Positions 52,960-61,986 of a DNA stretch of 64,000 bases are shown piece by piece. The stretch spans positions 186,001-250,000 of the forward strand of contig CAQOGY010000001.1 in assembly GCA_948847595.1 (NCBI GenBank), written 5' to 3'. The stretch is from an uncultured Bacteroides sp. Its GTDB lineage: Bacteria; Bacteroidota; Bacteroidia; Bacteroidales; Bacteroidaceae. Position numbers and translations under genes: made by a program. Positions within the stretch are counted from its first letter, which is position 1, and every line of letters starts with the position of its first letter. The notes below the pieces were generated by a model, which saw only the letters and a list, made by a program, of their open reading frames with translations, ran no database searches and was not told the DNA's origin.

Positions 52960-55900
52960 ATGACAATAACTGAGTTGCAACAACAATATGCTGCCCACCC
53001 CAATACGGCAGTTATGAAGCGCTTGTTGAAGGACACTTCTGTTCAAACTATCTTTTGTGGTGGACTGTGTGCATCTGCTGCTTCCCTTTTTTCTTCTGTA
53101 TTGGTGCAAGAGGGTGGTTGCCCGTTTGTGTTTATTTTAGGTGATCTTGAAGAAGCCGGATATTTCTATCACGACCTGACGCAGATATTAGGTGCGGAGA
53201 CGGTACTTTTCTTTCCCTCTTCCTTTCGTCGTTCCATCAAATATGGGCAGAAAGACGCAGCGAATGAGATTCTTCGTACGGAAGTACTTAGCCGCCTGCA
53301 GAAAGGGGAGAAGGGATTGTGTATCGTAACTTATCCGGATGCGTTGGCGGAGAAAGTCGTGTCCCGCAAAGAGTTGAGCAATAAAACATTGAAACTGAAC
53401 GTAGGCGAGAAGGTAGATACTACTTTTATAACGGATGTTCTGCATAGCTACGGTTTTGAATATGTGGATTATGTCTATGAACCGGGACAATACGCTGTTC
53501 GCGGCAGCATTATCGACGTCTTCTCTTTTGCTTCGGAATATCCCTATCGTATCGACTTCTTTGGCGATGAAGTAGAGAGCATCCGTACCTTTGAAGTGGA
53601 AACCCAGTTATCCCGTGAAAAAAAAGACGGGGTGTCTATTGTGCCTGATTTGGCTGTGACAGGTGATGTGACTACTTCTTTCCTTGATTTTATTCCGGAA
53701 GATACGACTTTGGCAATGCGTGATTTCCTTTGGTTGCGTGAACGGATACAGGTGGTGCATGATGATGCGTTGACGCCGCAGGCGATAGCTGTTCAGGAAG
53801 CCGAAGAGAACGGGGGGATTACATTGGAAGGAAAGTTGATAGACGGCAGTGAATTTACGGTACGTGCACTTGATTTCCGCCGATTGGAATTTGGTAATAA
53901 GCCGACCGGTACGCCGAATGCCAGTATCACTTTCAGCACTTCCGCCCAACCTATCTTTCATAAGAATTTCGATTTGGTAGCAGGTTCTTTCAAAGATTAT
54001 CTGGAGAAAGGATATTCGCTTTACATCTGTAGCGACAGTATGAAACAGACGGATCGTATCAGGGTTATTTTTGAGGATCGCGGTGACAAGATACAATTCA
54101 CCGCTGTTGAACGTACCATTCACGAAGGATTTGTAGATAACACTTTACGGCTCTGTATCTTTACAGACCATCAGTTGTTCGACCGTTTCCATAAATATAA
54201 TCTGAAGAGTGATAAAGCACGTTCGGGAAAAGTGGCTCTTTCTTTGAAAGAATTGAACCAGTTCACTCCAGGCGATTATGTCGTTCATACGGATCATGGT
54301 ATCGGACGTTTCTCAGGTTTGGTACGTATTCCGAATGGAGATACTACGCAGGAAGTTCTGAAGCTGGTCTTTCAGAATGAAGATGTGGTATTTGTTTCTA
54401 TTCATTCCCTGCATAAGGTTTCTAAATATAAAGGCAAGGAAGGCGAAGCTCCGCGATTGAATAAATTGGGCACGGGTGCATGGGAGAAGCTGAAAGAACG
54501 CACAAAGAGCAAGATAAAGGATATTGCCCGTGATTTGATTAAGCTGTATTCGCAACGTCGGCAGGAAAAAGGATTTTCCTATAGTCCCGACAGCTTCTTA
54601 CAACGTGAGTTGGAAGCATCTTTTATTTATGAAGACACACCGGATCAGAGTAAGGCGACTGTCGAGGTCAAGGCGGATATGGAAAGTGACCGTCCGATGG
54701 ACCGTTTGGTTTGTGGAGACGTAGGTTTCGGTAAAACAGAGGTTGCTATCCGTGCCGCCTTCAAAGCGGTAGCCGATAATAAACAGGTAGCTGTCCTGGT
54801 GCCGACAACAGTCCTTGCCTACCAGCATTTCCAGACATTCCGCGAACGTCTCAAAGGATTGCCTTGCCGGGTAGATTATCTAAGTCGCGCACGTACGGCC
54901 GCACAATCCAAAGCGGTTCTGAAAGGATTGAAAGACGGGGAAATCGGTATCCTTATAGGTACGCATCGTATTTTGGGAAAAGATGTCCAGTTTAAGGACC
55001 TGGGACTGCTGATTGTTGACGAGGAACAGAAATTCGGAGTTTCTGTAAAGGAGAAGCTGCGTCAGCTAAAAGTGAATGTAGATACATTGACAATGACCGC
55101 CACCCCGATTCCCCGCACCCTTCAATTCTCATTAATGGGAGCACGCGACTTGAGTGTTATTTCCACGCCGCCACCCAACCGTTACCCGATTCAGACCGAA
55201 GTGCACACCTTCAATGAAGAAGTAATCACAGATGCGATTAATTTTGAAATGAGCCGTAACGGTCAGGTTTTCTTTGTCAATAACAGAATCGCCAATCTGC
55301 CGGAATTAAAAGCGATGATCGAACGTCATATCCCGGATTGCCGTGTAGCAATCGGACATGGGCAGATGGAACCGTCGCAACTGGAGAAAATCATTTTAGA
55401 CTTTGTCAACTATGATTATGATGTACTTCTGGCGACAACTATCATTGAAAGTGGTATTGATATTCCGAATGCCAATACGATCATCATCAATCAAGCCCAG
55501 AATTTTGGATTGAGTGACCTTCACCAAATGCGTGGACGAGTGGGGCGTAGCAATAAGAAAGCCTTCTGCTATCTGTTGGCTCCGCCATTGAGCAGTCTTA
55601 CGACAGAAGGAAAACGCCGACTTCAGGCGATTGAAAACTTTAGTGACCTCGGCAGTGGTATCCATATTGCCATGCAAGATCTGGATATTCGTGGAGCAGG
55701 AAATCTGCTCGGTGCGGAACAAAGTGGATTCGTAGCCGACTTGGGATATGAGACTTATCAGAAGATTCTTTCCGAAGCTGTCCATGAACTGAAGAACGAC
55801 GAATTTGCAGATTTGTATGCAGATGAAATCAAAAGCGAAGGACAGATTAGTGGTGAAGGATTTGTTGATGAATGTCAGGTGGAAAGCGATCTCGAACTTT

Positions 55901-56334
55901 TGTTGCCTGCCAATTATGTAACCGGTAGCAGCGAACGCATGTTACTCTATCGCGAACTGGATGGTCTGACATTAGACAAGGAGGTAGATGCCTTCCGTTC
56001 CCGACTGGAAGACCGTTTCGGCCCTGTTCCACCGGAAACACAAGAGTTACTGCGTATCGTTCCTCTCCGTCGCTTGGCTGCACGTTTGGGAGCGGAAAAA
56101 ATATTCCTGAAAGGCGGACGCATGACCCTGTTCTTTGTGTCCAACCCGGATAGTCCGTTCTATCAGAGCCAGGCATTCGGTAAGGTGATAGACTATATGA
56201 TGAAATATACACGCCGATGTGATCTTCGCGAGCAAAATGGAAAACGGAGTATGCTGATTAAGGATGTATCGAATGTAGAGACAGCAGTCAGTGTGTTGCA
56301 GGAGATTGTGGCATTGCCGGTAAAAGAGGAATAG
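52960..56334 (+). CDS. mfd: Transcription-repair coupling factor
   Basis: 1124 residues from ATG 52960. Removes stalled RNA polymerase from lesions and recruits UvrA. UvrB-like N-terminal module, RNA-polymerase-interacting domain (PGDYVVHTDHGIGRFSGLV, about 440-470), superfamily-2 translocase with Walker A GDVGFGKT (about 586-593), DEEQ box (about 687), TMTATPIPRTLQ and RGRVGRS, and the C-terminal TRCF regulatory domain. Somewhat shorter than E. coli Mfd (1148). Converges with the YgiQ gene, 18 bp apart. Confidence 0.97.
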   Translation: MTITELQQQYAAHPNTAVMKRLLKDTSVQTIFCGGLCASAASLFSSVLVQEGGCPFVFILGDLEEAGYFYHDLTQILGAETVLFFPSSFRRSIKYGQKDAANEILRTEVLSRLQKGEKGLCIVTYPDALAEKVVSRKELSNKTLKLNVGEKVDTTFITDVLHSYGFEYVDYVYEPGQYAVRGSIIDVFSFASEYPYRIDFFGDEVESIRTFEVETQLSREKKDGVSIVPDLAVTGDVTTSFLDFIPEDTTLAMRDFLWLRERIQVVHDDALTPQAIAVQEAEENGGITLEGKLIDGSEFTVRALDFRRLEFGNKPTGTPNASITFSTSAQPIFHKNFDLVAGSFKDYLEKGYSLYICSDSMKQTDRIRVIFEDRGDKIQFTAVERTIHEGFVDNTLRLCIFTDHQLFDRFHKYNLKSDKARSGKVALSLKELNQFTPGDYVVHTDHGIGRFSGLVRIPNGDTTQEVLKLVFQNEDVVFVSIHSLHKVSKYKGKEGEAPRLNKLGTGAWEKLKERTKSKIKDIARDLIKLYSQRRQEKGFSYSPDSFLQRELEASFIYEDTPDQSKATVEVKADMESDRPMDRLVCGDVGFGKTEVAIRAAFKAVADNKQVAVLVPTTVLAYQHFQTFRERLKGLPCRVDYLSRARTAAQSKAVLKGLKDGEIGILIGTHRILGKDVQFKDLGLLIVDEEQKFGVSVKEKLRQLKVNVDTLTMTATPIPRTLQFSLMGARDLSVISTPPPNRYPIQTEVHTFNEEVITDAINFEMSRNGQVFFVNNRIANLPELKAMIERHIPDCRVAIGHGQMEPSQLEKIILDFVNYDYDVLLATTIIESGIDIPNANTIIINQAQNFGLSDLHQMRGRVGRSNKKAFCYLLAPPLSSLTTEGKRRLQAIENFSDLGSGIHIAMQDLDIRGAGNLLGAEQSGFVADLGYETYQKILSEAVHELKNDEFADLYADEIKSEGQISGEGFVDECQVESDLELLLPANYVTGSSERMLLYRELDGLTLDKEVDAFRSRLEDRFGPVPPETQELLRIVPLRRLAARLGAEKIFLKGGRMTLFFVSNPDSPFYQSQAFGKVIDYMMKYTRRCDLREQNGKRSMLIKDVSNVETAVSVLQEIVALPVKEE

Positions 56335-56352
56335 ACAGGCGGTTCTGGCTAT

Positions 56353-58245
56353 TTATCTTTTACCTCTGATTTTGTTTTGTACTACTTCTTTCCCTTTTCC
56401 ATATAATTTATCTATTAAGTCAGAACGTCCAATCCGTCTCAACTCATTAATGATGTTCTTCCGTTCTTCCGGTTTATACCAAAAGAAAAACTGACGTTGA
56501 GAAAGTTTCTCCCGTTGGGTTTTAGCACTGAATATCGGTTCTAACGTGTATGGATGAAAACCGGTATACCATGCTTCGGTAGCTACTGTCATCGGAGTAG
56601 GAGTGAAGTCCTGCACTTGTTCCAAATGAAAGTCTAGTTGCTTGGTGATAACGGCAAGTTCCGCCATATCTTCTTCCTTACAACCCGGATGCGAAGAAAT
56701 GAAGTAAGGAATCAGTTGCTGACGCAGATTTTCCTCTCTGTTAATACGGTCGAATATTTTCTTGAATGTTGTAAACTGTTCGAAAGATGGTTTGCGCATA
56801 ATGGATAATACACGGTCACTGGTATGTTCGGGAGCCACTTTCAGACGCCCACTAACGTGATTGATAATCAGTTCGCGAGTATATTCAGCAGTACTGCGAT
56901 TCGTTTCAGGGTCTTTACTTTGATGAAGTAACAAATCATAGCGTACTCCACTGCCGATAAAGGATTTCTTAATGCCGGGCAAAGCATCTACCGCATGATA
57001 AATATCCAGTAACGGGCGATGATCGGAGTTTAGATTCGGACAAACTTTCGGATGAATACATGACGGGCGTTTGCATTTCTTGCAAATAGATTCATCTTTC
57101 CCTTTCATCTGATACATATTAGCCGAAGGGCCACCCAGGTCACTTAAATATCCTTTGAAGTCCGGTAACTGGATAACCTCTTTTACTTCTTTCAGAATAG
57201 ACTCTTTGCTACGGCTGACGATGAACTTTCCCTGATGTGCGGAAATAGTACAGAAAGCACAGCCACCGAAGCATCCCCGATGGATATTAATGGAAAACTT
57301 AATCATATCATAAGCCGGAATCCGCTTGCCTTTATATTTAGGATGCGGCATGCGGGTATATGGCAAATCGAAAGAACGATCCAAATCCTCTTGGCTCATA
57401 GGTGGATATGGCGGATTGACCACAACAATCTTATTCCCGACAGCTTGTGTGATACGTGAAGCCGAATATTTATTGGATTCTTCTTCAATATGCCGGAAAT
57501 TGCTTGCTTGTTTTTTCTTATCCGCCAGACATTCTTCATGTGAATAGAGCTGAAGATCATCTTCGGCAGAAGTCCACTCTGTCTCACGGCAAAGGTAGGC
57601 TGTTTGTGGAATCGTTCCGATGATTGCTTTGAATTTACTGCTTGTCAATGAAGTTTCTTCATTGGTAAGCAGGCTTTTCATCTTTCGGATTAACTCCGCA
57701 ATCGGTTTTTCTCCCATTCCGTAAATGAGTAAATCCGCACCGCTTTCACATAATATGCTCTTTTGTACTTTGTCTTGCCAATAATCGTAATGACTTAACC
57801 GTCTCAAACTGGCTTCAATACCGCCCAAGACAACAGGTACATCGGGATAAAGTCTTTTCAGTATTTGACTGTAAACGGTAGAAGGATAGTCCGGGCGCAT
57901 ATCCGAGCGACCGTCCGGGGTATAAGCATCCTCACTACGTAGTCGTTTGTTGGCTGTATATTTGTTTACCATGGAGTCCATGCATCCGCCGGAGATACCG
58001 AAAAACAGACGGGGACGTCCCAGTTTCTTGAAATCACGCAAGTCATCACGCCAGTTAGGTTGAGGTACGATGGCTATTTTCAAACCTTCCGCTTCGAGAA
58101 TACGCCCTATAACAGCAGCGCCAAAAGAAGGATGATCCACATAAGCGTCCGCGCTGAAGAGAATGACATCCAATTCATTCCATCCGCGAAGTTCCACTTC
58201 TTTCTTAGTAGTGGGTAACCAGTCAGTCAAACGATATTCTTTCAT
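56353..58245 (-). CDS. YgiQ-family radical SAM protein
   Basis: 630 residues. N-terminal YgiQ signature (RLTDWLPTTKKEVELRGW, DVILFSADAYVDHPSFGAA), radical SAM motif Cys325-x3-Cys329-x2-Cys332 (GCFGGCAFC), an insertion with CKKCKRPSCIHP that could bind another metal, and LKVAPEHTSDRVLSIMRKP. Molecular function of the family is unknown. The -7 element TATCTTTG ends only 4 bases before this ATG, and the family starts right at this sequence, so the mRNA may be leaderless. Confidence 0.92.
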   Translation of the reverse strand: MKEYRLTDWLPTTKKEVELRGWNELDVILFSADAYVDHPSFGAAVIGRILEAEGLKIAIVPQPNWRDDLRDFKKLGRPRLFFGISGGCMDSMVNKYTANKRLRSEDAYTPDGRSDMRPDYPSTVYSQILKRLYPDVPVVLGGIEASLRRLSHYDYWQDKVQKSILCESGADLLIYGMGEKPIAELIRKMKSLLTNEETSLTSSKFKAIIGTIPQTAYLCRETEWTSAEDDLQLYSHEECLADKKKQASNFRHIEEESNKYSASRITQAVGNKIVVVNPPYPPMSQEDLDRSFDLPYTRMPHPKYKGKRIPAYDMIKFSINIHRGCFGGCAFCTISAHQGKFIVSRSKESILKEVKEVIQLPDFKGYLSDLGGPSANMYQMKGKDESICKKCKRPSCIHPKVCPNLNSDHRPLLDIYHAVDALPGIKKSFIGSGVRYDLLLHQSKDPETNRSTAEYTRELIINHVSGRLKVAPEHTSDRVLSIMRKPSFEQFTTFKKIFDRINREENLRQQLIPYFISSHPGCKEEDMAELAVITKQLDFHLEQVQDFTPTPMTVATEAWYTGFHPYTLEPIFSAKTQREKLSQRQFFFWYKPEERKNIINELRRIGRSDLIDKLYGKGKEVVQNKIRGKR

Positions 58246-58249
58246 GCCG

Positions 58250-58257
58250 CAAAGATA
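58250..58257 (-). promoter_or_regulatory. -7 element 4 bp from the YgiQ start codon
   Basis: TATCTTTG on the minus strand, exact TAnnTTTG, followed by GCGGC-type bases and the ATG. Implies a leaderless or near-leaderless transcript. Confidence 0.45.
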
Positions 58258-58268
58258 CGGATAATAAA

Positions 58269-58305
58269 AAACATCCCAATGATTTTTTTATTCATTGGGA
58301 TGTTT
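58269..58305 (-). terminator. Hairpin downstream of the small two-gene unit
   Basis: 14-bp perfect stem (58269-58282 with 58292-58305) around a 9-base A/T loop; A/T-rich flanks give a T-run on the minus strand. Built from two copies of the array at 58273-58325. Confidence 0.7.
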
Positions 58306-58325
58306 AACTTCAATCATTGGGATAT
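58273..58325. repeat. Array of CATTGGGAT motif: two direct copies 22 bp apart plus one inverted
   Basis: TCATTGGGATGT (58292-58303) and TCATTGGGATAT (58314-58325) are exactly 22 bp apart; the inverted copy ATCCCAATG is at 58273-58281. Same design as the arrays at 1677 and 32285. Confidence 0.7.
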
Positions 58326-58329
58326 TTTT

Positions 58330-58554
58330 TCAAAACTTCTCATTGATTGTGAACTCTAATGTCATTTGTTCTCCGTCGTAGATTTCGCGAAAACCGATAC
58401 CTTGCTCAGAAAGAAATTCTTTCAAATCCTGAAATGCGTCGGCATGGTTCATGATAATCCCTATCATTTCACCGGGAGAAGCACCACACATGGCTTTTAT
58501 TGCAGGAATCAGCGGACTGTAAGCTGTTGTTCCGCGAGTATCTATCGTAATCAT
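58330..58554 (-). CDS. TusA/SirA-like small protein lacking the active-site Cys
   Basis: 74 residues from ATG 58554, 2 bp after the stop of the preceding gene; the frame is open upstream inside that gene. ITIDTRGTTAYSPLIPAIKAM, a long helix and the strand EQMTLEFTI fit the TusA/SirA two-layer fold, in which the start normally reads DxRGxxCPxP. Here the Cys position is replaced (RGTTAYSPLIP), so persulfide relay is unlikely. It could be a divergent, non-catalytic relative or an unrelated small alpha/beta protein. Confidence 0.5.
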   Translation of the reverse strand: MITIDTRGTTAYSPLIPAIKAMCGASPGEMIGIIMNHADAFQDLKEFLSEQGIGFREIYDGEQMTLEFTINEKF

Positions 58555-58556
58555 CG

Positions 58557-58871
58557 TTATTCCTCTTCTTCCGTTTCCGGACTGGATAGCCAAGTGAGAT
58601 AGAGCTTGATAAGCTGTTGCAAGCCGAATGCCTTCATATTATTGTGATAAATCACGTCGATGCAGAGATCCAGCAAGTCTTTGCTGTCTTCTTCCTGACT
58701 GGCGATAAGAGAACGGATGTTCAGTTTCAGCTTGTCCAGTACGCTTTCATCCACAATACCGGTGCTGTCAATAAGGTGGCGGAACAGTGCATATTTTTCA
58801 ATTGTTCTCAAGTTTTCGTTAGATACTTCTATGCTGCGTGTACCGCTGGGATTTGCTTGTATAGTATACAT
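58557..58871 (-). CDS. Conserved-looking hypothetical protein, 104 residues
   Basis: Not recognised. Soluble, mostly helical after a short beta-like N terminus (MYTIQANPSGTRSIEVSNEN), with an acidic tail (SSPETEEEE) and no signal peptide or metal motif. It has a TATCTTTG promoter element 31 bp upstream and is followed after 2 bp by the TusA-like gene, so the two are almost certainly co-translated and may act together. Confidence 0.65.
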   Translation of the reverse strand: MYTIQANPSGTRSIEVSNENLRTIEKYALFRHLIDSTGIVDESVLDKLKLNIRSLIASQEEDSKDLLDLCIDVIYHNNMKAFGLQQLIKLYLTWLSSPETEEEE

Positions 58872-58902
58872 TGTTTTTTAGTTTTAAGGGTTATTACAGT
58901 AG

Positions 58903-58910
58903 CAAAGATA
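58903..58910 (-). promoter_or_regulatory. -7 element of the two-gene unit
   Basis: TATCTTTG on the minus strand, exact TAnnTTTG, 31 bp before the ATG at 58871. Confidence 0.55.
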
Positions 58911-58950
58911 GAATTTAAAATGAGAAACAGATTAAAAAAATGGATATTTT

Positions 58951-61860
58951 TTATTTCTGAATAAAGAATTCCAGTATGCCTGCCATAATCGTTGCCCGGT
59001 CAGCTTCCGACTGGATACTTTCAAAAGGAAAGCCCAATACGAAAGTGCGGTAGTTCCCTTTATAAGCGATACCTGCACTCTGGTTGTCGGGAGCATACGT
59101 GAATACCGGAAAAGCAGTATCTACTGGGACGATGCAATCCGGTGCGGGGACAGCGTAGCTATCTTCATTGGGGACACGTGGAATAGTAATCGTGCGTCCC
59201 AGTCCATTGATTCGGTTCGAAGTCTTATCCGTCAGACTGCTCTGATAACCGTATTTCAATATCTTCTCCGTAAACTCCCGATTTCCTTGTGTGCCGCTCA
59301 TATCGCTTCCTACATATGCTCCGCTGACGAATAAGTTGCCGCCCGACTGGCAATAACTGGTGATAATCCGTTGCATGGCCGAAGAAAATGTCTTATAATA
59401 TGCTTTGTTTACAGGATCTTCCTTCTCGAGTCCCAGGATATAATCCACAATCGGATAGTCTTCCAGTGATACCAGTCCGTTTTCTACTGCTTCATCACTG
59501 CATGACACGAAACTATATTTTCCGGCTGCCTGAATAGCCTTTCCATGAATAAAAGGATAGTCAAACGTATTTCCCGCAATTTTCATTCCCTCTAATTCGC
59601 TTCCGCTATGTCCTAGGCTGCCTTTTCCTTCTTTACCTGCCTGCGAGCGGTCGAATCCTACCTGTGCCCCGCTGAATGAGATATTCGACAGATACGGAAC
59701 TCCGGGATCTTGTTCCAGATCGAATCCCGCCTTATCAAAAGTATTAATAACAGCCGGGCCGCTGATTCTGTCAAATCCATTGATGATTAATACCTTTTCC
59801 CGTTCCCGTTTCGCCTTATATGCGGAGAGAATTTCGGAAGGGAAACTTTCTCCACCCCTGTTTACGGCAGTTACTTTAAATGAATAGACAAGTCCCGGTT
59901 CTATCTTGACGGTGTATGAGGGCTTGCTGACTAATGTTCCATTATCAAAGCCGCCATAACCAATGCGTGTATATACAATGTATTCCCGTGGACGGGCAGT
60001 AGGTTCTTGCGGATCATCTTCCCCTTTCCATGAAAGTTCCAATGTATTCTTCTTTTTACCAAAACGAATGGCGAAATTGCTCACAGGCAGTGGTTGTACC
60101 ACATATTCTTTATTATGCTGACTGGTGACAAACTGCAAGATACCTTTATAGATGGCACGTCCTACGGTAAACTTGAAATTCGGGTCATGCCCTAACTGCA
60201 TATCTGCAAAGTTCTGATGAGAAAGCAACTCGATAATCGTAGAAGGAGTGGCGGGAAGTCTCGTCTCGCTATAATTCCGGTTCCACATACTCCGGCGTGT
60301 CCAAGGCAGGTTATAACTCGAATGAATATCTTTCTGAATCTGTGACAGCAGAATGTCTGCCAAGTCGCGCGATGCATATCGGTCTGTACCTGTATTTAGT
60401 TTACCATTATTGAAGTCGGTGGTATAAATGCCGAGTGAACCGATCAGTTCATCCGTTTTACTGCATCCTGCATCGCTGTGCAATGCCATTGTCATTTCCA
60501 ACGGTACACGCAACCCCGGTTGATCCGGATTATAAACAGAACCTCCGGATAAGTAATTGATAGTGTTGGAACGTGTATTAATATCATCCGCATAATCATT
60601 ATCACCTTTGCGTCCGGCATATACATCGTATGGCATTCCTGCCCATTGGGCAGAGTAACGTGCTCCTTCCAGGTAACGCGGCAGTCCGCTGATTTTTCCA
60701 CCCCGGGAGATATTTCCCATTCCCCCGCCGAAACGTACCGCATCGGCACATACTACGCCGTGCTCACTGCTCTCATTACTTAGTATGACCATTCCATAGT
60801 CATTATTTCCCTTATCAAATTCAAAAGTACCAAGATATACCCATGTACCACCACCTATTTTTTGATTTACCTTAAATTCAGTAACTCCGCCATTATGAAA
60901 AACGAGATACTTGGCGTCACTTACACTATTAGGCAATGTCTGATAAGAAACATAAACGGCATATTCACCTGTTGCCGGCAGGGTAGGTACCCATTCGGCA
61001 AATGCCTGATCCTTATTCTTCTTTTTCTTTCTTTCGGTGGGGATGAAACGGCAAGTACCGTCGCTGAACGGATTTTCCCCATCCCTATAAATCTTTTTCT
61101 TTTGGGCGAATCCTTTTACAGGAGCCATTGCCCACTTCGCTTTTTTGCTTCCTACTTCCAGATAAAGGGAAGCGTTGGGCGTATCATTGTCCACTATGAT
61201 TTCATTCTTTTGTGTGTTCCGTTCGCGGGGAGTATAAACGATAGCGCCTGCATTCTCTAGCATGGGAATCACATAGGGCAGAACGAAAGATTGAGTAAAC
61301 AAGTCTTCTGTAGTGCAGAACAGGCGGGGACGTTGCCATCCCCATTCGTTCTTGTCATTCTTGAAATAGTTGCCATGGCTTTGCCAGATTGCGATGTGAC
61401 GGTCTTGTAATCCGCGTGAAATGTCATTAGGCCGTGAGATGTTTTTCACCCAGGGAGCTCCTTTGTAATCAACGTTCAGGGACATTCGTTCCTTATCCTT
61501 TTTCTTGTTCCGGTAGAAATTAGGAACCAGTTCCTCGATAGGCTTTCCATCCGCATAAATCGTCAATCGGTAATAATGGACGGGGCCCGGGAGCAATTCT
61601 TTCACTTGGTTATAAATCGTTTCTACGGTTTCCGGTCGGAAAGGTTGATAGGCGAAACTCTCCGAAGCATAGACAGCAATCGTTTTACGGTCATAATTGA
61701 TGTCGATACTATTCAGTTTGGGAGTGCTGATTTTAGCTGCTGCGGTATATTTGCCGAAATAATCCGTTAACCGTTCTTTTACATTCCTTTCAATATCCTG
61801 CGCAAAAAGGAAATTTACGCTGAGTGTAAGGCATAGAAAAAACACTATTATTTTTTTCAT
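58951..61860 (-). CDS. Exported amidase-like protein with inserted golvesin-type domain and FN3
   Basis: 969 residues with signal peptide (about 1-20). The N-terminal two thirds look like an Amidase_3 (zinc N-acetylmuramoyl-L-alanine amidase) fold: His162 (WQSHGNYF), Glu213 (TPRERNTQ), His461 (MALHSDAG) and Glu544 (STIIELLSHQN) are at the expected motifs. Between the second and third sits a golvesin-C-like beta domain (about 288-378, ATGEYAVYVSYQTLP; YLVFHNGG; GTWVYLGTFEFDKG). A fibronectin type III domain follows (about 600-695) and then an alpha/beta domain (EKVLIINGFDRISGP onward). Probable periplasmic or surface peptidoglycan-related hydrolase; 'xanthan lyase' is an alternative name in databases. 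Confidence 0.75.
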   Translation of the reverse strand: MKKIIVFFLCLTLSVNFLFAQDIERNVKERLTDYFGKYTAAAKISTPKLNSIDINYDRKTIAVYASESFAYQPFRPETVETIYNQVKELLPGPVHYYRLTIYADGKPIEELVPNFYRNKKKDKERMSLNVDYKGAPWVKNISRPNDISRGLQDRHIAIWQSHGNYFKNDKNEWGWQRPRLFCTTEDLFTQSFVLPYVIPMLENAGAIVYTPRERNTQKNEIIVDNDTPNASLYLEVGSKKAKWAMAPVKGFAQKKKIYRDGENPFSDGTCRFIPTERKKKKNKDQAFAEWVPTLPATGEYAVYVSYQTLPNSVSDAKYLVFHNGGVTEFKVNQKIGGGTWVYLGTFEFDKGNNDYGMVILSNESSEHGVVCADAVRFGGGMGNISRGGKISGLPRYLEGARYSAQWAGMPYDVYAGRKGDNDYADDINTRSNTINYLSGGSVYNPDQPGLRVPLEMTMALHSDAGCSKTDELIGSLGIYTTDFNNGKLNTGTDRYASRDLADILLSQIQKDIHSSYNLPWTRRSMWNRNYSETRLPATPSTIIELLSHQNFADMQLGHDPNFKFTVGRAIYKGILQFVTSQHNKEYVVQPLPVSNFAIRFGKKKNTLELSWKGEDDPQEPTARPREYIVYTRIGYGGFDNGTLVSKPSYTVKIEPGLVYSFKVTAVNRGGESFPSEILSAYKAKREREKVLIINGFDRISGPAVINTFDKAGFDLEQDPGVPYLSNISFSGAQVGFDRSQAGKEGKGSLGHSGSELEGMKIAGNTFDYPFIHGKAIQAAGKYSFVSCSDEAVENGLVSLEDYPIVDYILGLEKEDPVNKAYYKTFSSAMQRIITSYCQSGGNLFVSGAYVGSDMSGTQGNREFTEKILKYGYQSSLTDKTSNRINGLGRTITIPRVPNEDSYAVPAPDCIVPVDTAFPVFTYAPDNQSAGIAYKGNYRTFVLGFPFESIQSEADRATIMAGILEFFIQK

Positions 61861-61898
61861 TATTCAATTCTTTTAGGTCATTTATCACAGATTGCCCG

Positions 61899-61906
61899 CA
61901 AAAATA
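61899..61906 (-). promoter_or_regulatory. -7 element for the amidase-like gene
   Basis: TATTTTTG on the minus strand, 38 bp before the ATG at 61860, just after the terminator of the upstream gene. Confidence 0.55.
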
Positions 61907-61913
61907 AACAAAA

Positions 61914-61945
61914 AAGAGTGAGAAGTATCCAAACTTCCCACTCTT
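61914..61945 (-). terminator. Intrinsic terminator of the NagB/PIG-L gene
   Basis: 13-bp stem (61914-61926 with 61933-61945, one mismatch), followed on the minus strand by a T-run. Confidence 0.8.
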
Positions 61946-61986
61946 CTTTCATTGTTTTATATTCTCTTAATTAAGAATGTTTTCTC

